A stretch of 34,993 nucleotides of DNA, from the NCBI GenBank assembly GCA_945875805.1, contig CAMCLY010000011.1, positions 1 through 34,993 on the forward strand, read 5' to 3'. Positions 33,727 through 34,993 of this stretch are shown here, one piece after another (position 1 is the first letter of the stretch; the number at the start of each line of letters is the position of its first letter). Made by a program: the position numbers and the translations under genes. The DNA is from an uncultured Myxococcales bacterium (GTDB lineage Bacteria; Myxococcota_A; Bradymonadia; UBA4248). A model generated the notes under the pieces. It was not told the origin of the DNA. It saw only the letters and a list, made by a program, of their open reading frames with translations, and ran no database searches.

Positions 33727-34709
33727 TACGCTTCTTCCCCACCTTCACCTTCTAAGGATTCCTGATCCGATCCTTCATGCTGAGACACGACGACGAGCGC
33801 CGGACGAATGACGCGTTCATGCATCATATACCCTTTGAGATGTTCTTGAACGATCGAATTGTGCGGTTGGTCCGAATCCACCACCCGCGACAGCACGTCG
33901 TGATACACCGGATCACACGTATGCCCCACGCTCTCAAACGGCGTACAACCCATCTTGGCCAGGGCCGACAGATACAGCTTGTGCGTCATCTCAATGCCGT
34001 TGAGCAGCTGTGCAAAATCATTGACCTGATGTGCATGCGACAACGCACGTTCAAGATTGTCCATCGTGGGCAAAAATCCAAGCACTATGCGTTCTTCCGC
34101 CTGATGCGTCTGCTGTTCCTGATCGCGCGTCACACGCTTGCGATAATTGTCAAAATCCGCGGCCATGCGCACAATCCGGTCGTTCAGCTGTTTGACCTGT
34201 GCCTGCAACGCCTCGCACTGCGTCTGTAACGCCTCACATTGCGTCTCCCGTGACGCGCACTCTCGCTCAAGCTCCTCCACACGGGCACGGCTCACCGCAA
34301 GCTCGCGCAAACACCCCTCTCGCGCAGGCCCCTGCGAATCCGAATCCCGAACAGGCACCCGATTTTTCGCCACATACGGCCTCACCACCTTGCTCTCTTT
34401 GTTCTCTTCGTTTCTGACCGCTTTCTTTTCCTCACTCGCCGTCAGTTCCGATGGACTCATGCCCACCGGTGCATTTTCCGACGCGCATTCCGCATCTTTG
34501 CTACAAGGTGCCGTCTCCACCTCATTTGCGAGCGCCGAAAACGCCGATAACGAAAGATTCAGATCAATCCCGAGATCGTCAAACGTCTCCGGATTGTCCA
34601 GTACCTTGCTCAGTTTGTCCTCAAACCGATTTCCGCGATCCTCCGACCGCGATTCGACCTCGTTGACCGCTTTGAGTGCGGCTTCCAGCAAATCGTCGTG
34701 TTTATCCAT
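33726..34709 (-). CDS. grpE: Nucleotide exchange factor GrpE, long N-terminus
   Basis: 327 residues against about 180-210 in most bacteria. ATG 34709 is preceded by GGAGAG. The core at about 133-315 has the coiled coil, AADFDNYRKRV (183-193), LGFLPTMDNLERAL (210-223) and the beta-wing end with VRPALVVVS. GrpE drives ADP release from DnaK and acts as a thermosensor. The extra 130 N-terminal residues are acidic and disordered-looking. The coiled coil holds a tandem QCEALQ repeat (157-169) with extra cysteines. The gene starts the grpE-dnaK operon; no CIRCE-type inverted repeat was seen in the 280 bp upstream. Confidence 0.93.
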   Translation of the reverse strand: MDKHDDLLEAALKAVNEVESRSEDRGNRFEDKLSKVLDNPETFDDLGIDLNLSLSAFSALANEVETAPCSKDAECASENAPVGMSPSELTASEEKKAVRNEENKESKVVRPYVAKNRVPVRDSDSQGPAREGCLRELAVSRARVEELERECASRETQCEALQTQCEALQAQVKQLNDRIVRMAADFDNYRKRVTRDQEQQTHQAEERIVLGFLPTMDNLERALSHAHQVNDFAQLLNGIEMTHKLYLSALAKMGCTPFESVGHTCDPVYHDVLSRVVDSDQPHNSIVQEHLKGYMMHERVIRPALVVVSQHEGSDQESLEGEGGEEA

Positions 34710-34960
34710 GTCTCTCCATCGCCTCGATTTGACATTGCGCCCATGTTTGCGCTTTAACCCCGCGTTTTTCGCGCTCTTTATGCCAATTTTTTCCTTCTTT
34801 AAAACCTTTTTTTCTCACCTTTTCTATCCCGTATCCGCCCCTTCTTTTGCACAGCCTCGATACACTCGCACGCGTGACGCCATCACCACATCTCCCCCAA
34901 CCCCACGAAACACCAGGCCAAACACAAAAAACTTCACCCAAACCCTGACCTCACCCCCGG

Positions 34961-34983
34961 CCCCTCTCCCATAGGGAGAGGGG
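34961..34983. repeat. Short perfect palindrome, REP-like
   Basis: CCCCTCTCCC (34961-34970), loop ATA, GGGAGAGGGG (34974-34983), preceded by CCTCACCCCCGG. Sequences of this CCTCACCCC...CCCTCTCCC type are common dispersed extragenic repeats in Proteobacteria-related genomes, from memory. It is unrelated in sequence to the bulged-G family and lies upstream of grpE at the window edge. Confidence 0.6.
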
Positions 34984-34993
34984 AGCATGCTTC

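Noticed and set aside
34710-34960. CIRCE or sigma-32 promoter upstream of grpE
   Set aside because: No clear CIRCE inverted repeat and no good heat-shock -35/-10 pair could be seen.

Overview
The window (34,993 bp) looks like chromosomal DNA around the replication origin of a Gram-negative bacterium. Affinity to the former Deltaproteobacteria / Myxococcota (perhaps Bradymonadales-like) is suggested, not proven, by lipoproteins carrying DVDCGG-type cysteine modules plus lamin-tail-like domains, an FHA-GAF-HD-GYP regulator, and a MEMO-AMMECR1 fusion. No rRNA, tRNA, CRISPR array, phage gene or transposase gene was recognised.

Layout. 1-515: 3' end of a gene for an Ala/Glu/Gln repeat protein. 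812-6024: two convergent lipoprotein genes (a DUF4139-type protein and a cysteine-rich lamin-tail protein) sharing a bidirectional terminator. 6114-10554: leftward genes for a deoxynucleoside kinase, a CPBP membrane protease coupled to an FHA-GAF-HD-GYP protein, and a small acidic protein. 10643-12043: a divergent YbjT-like Rossmann protein. 12787-16758: dnaA (leftward) and dnaN (rightward) flank about 1.3 kb of AT-rich DNA with paired DnaA boxes, which I call oriC. 17045-21787: tkt, rbfA, an nrnA-like DHH phosphoesterase, a methyltransferase and a maf/yceF gene, all rightward, with 1-4 bp or short junctions in the tkt-rbfA-nrnA-methyltransferase run. 21897-26401: leftward tmk, mnmE, folC and a Crp/Fnr-like regulator. 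26658-28349: a MEMO-AMMECR1 fusion lipoprotein. 28507-30549: a UvrD/Rep helicase. 30671-31756: a four-helix membrane protein. 31897-34709: a grpE-dnaK operon ending in a strong terminator.

The most unusual content is a family of GC-rich intergenic palindromes, present in at least nine places (about 641, 6766, 12661, 16783, 21106, 24027 inverted, 25606, 28240 and 30585). Their arms vary between copies while base pairing is kept, and nearly every hairpin carries one extra unpaired G at the same place: GC-G-TAT...ATA-GC. Six copies also share a GAGGGGGT-type left edge and a right-hand GGGGG-N6-CCCCC hairpin followed by an A-rich run. Eight of the nine lie just downstream of a gene, one supplies the folC stop codon, and one is read in frame through the probable N-terminus of the MEMO-AMMECR1 protein. 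They resemble REP/BIME-type or IS200/IS605-like hairpin elements but match no family I can name.

Functionally the region combines replication initiation (dnaA, oriC, dnaN), nucleotide supply (dNK, tmk, maf), RNA and ribosome maturation (rbfA, mnmE), folate and pentose metabolism (folC, tkt), protein folding (grpE, dnaK) and signalling (HD-GYP, Crp-like).
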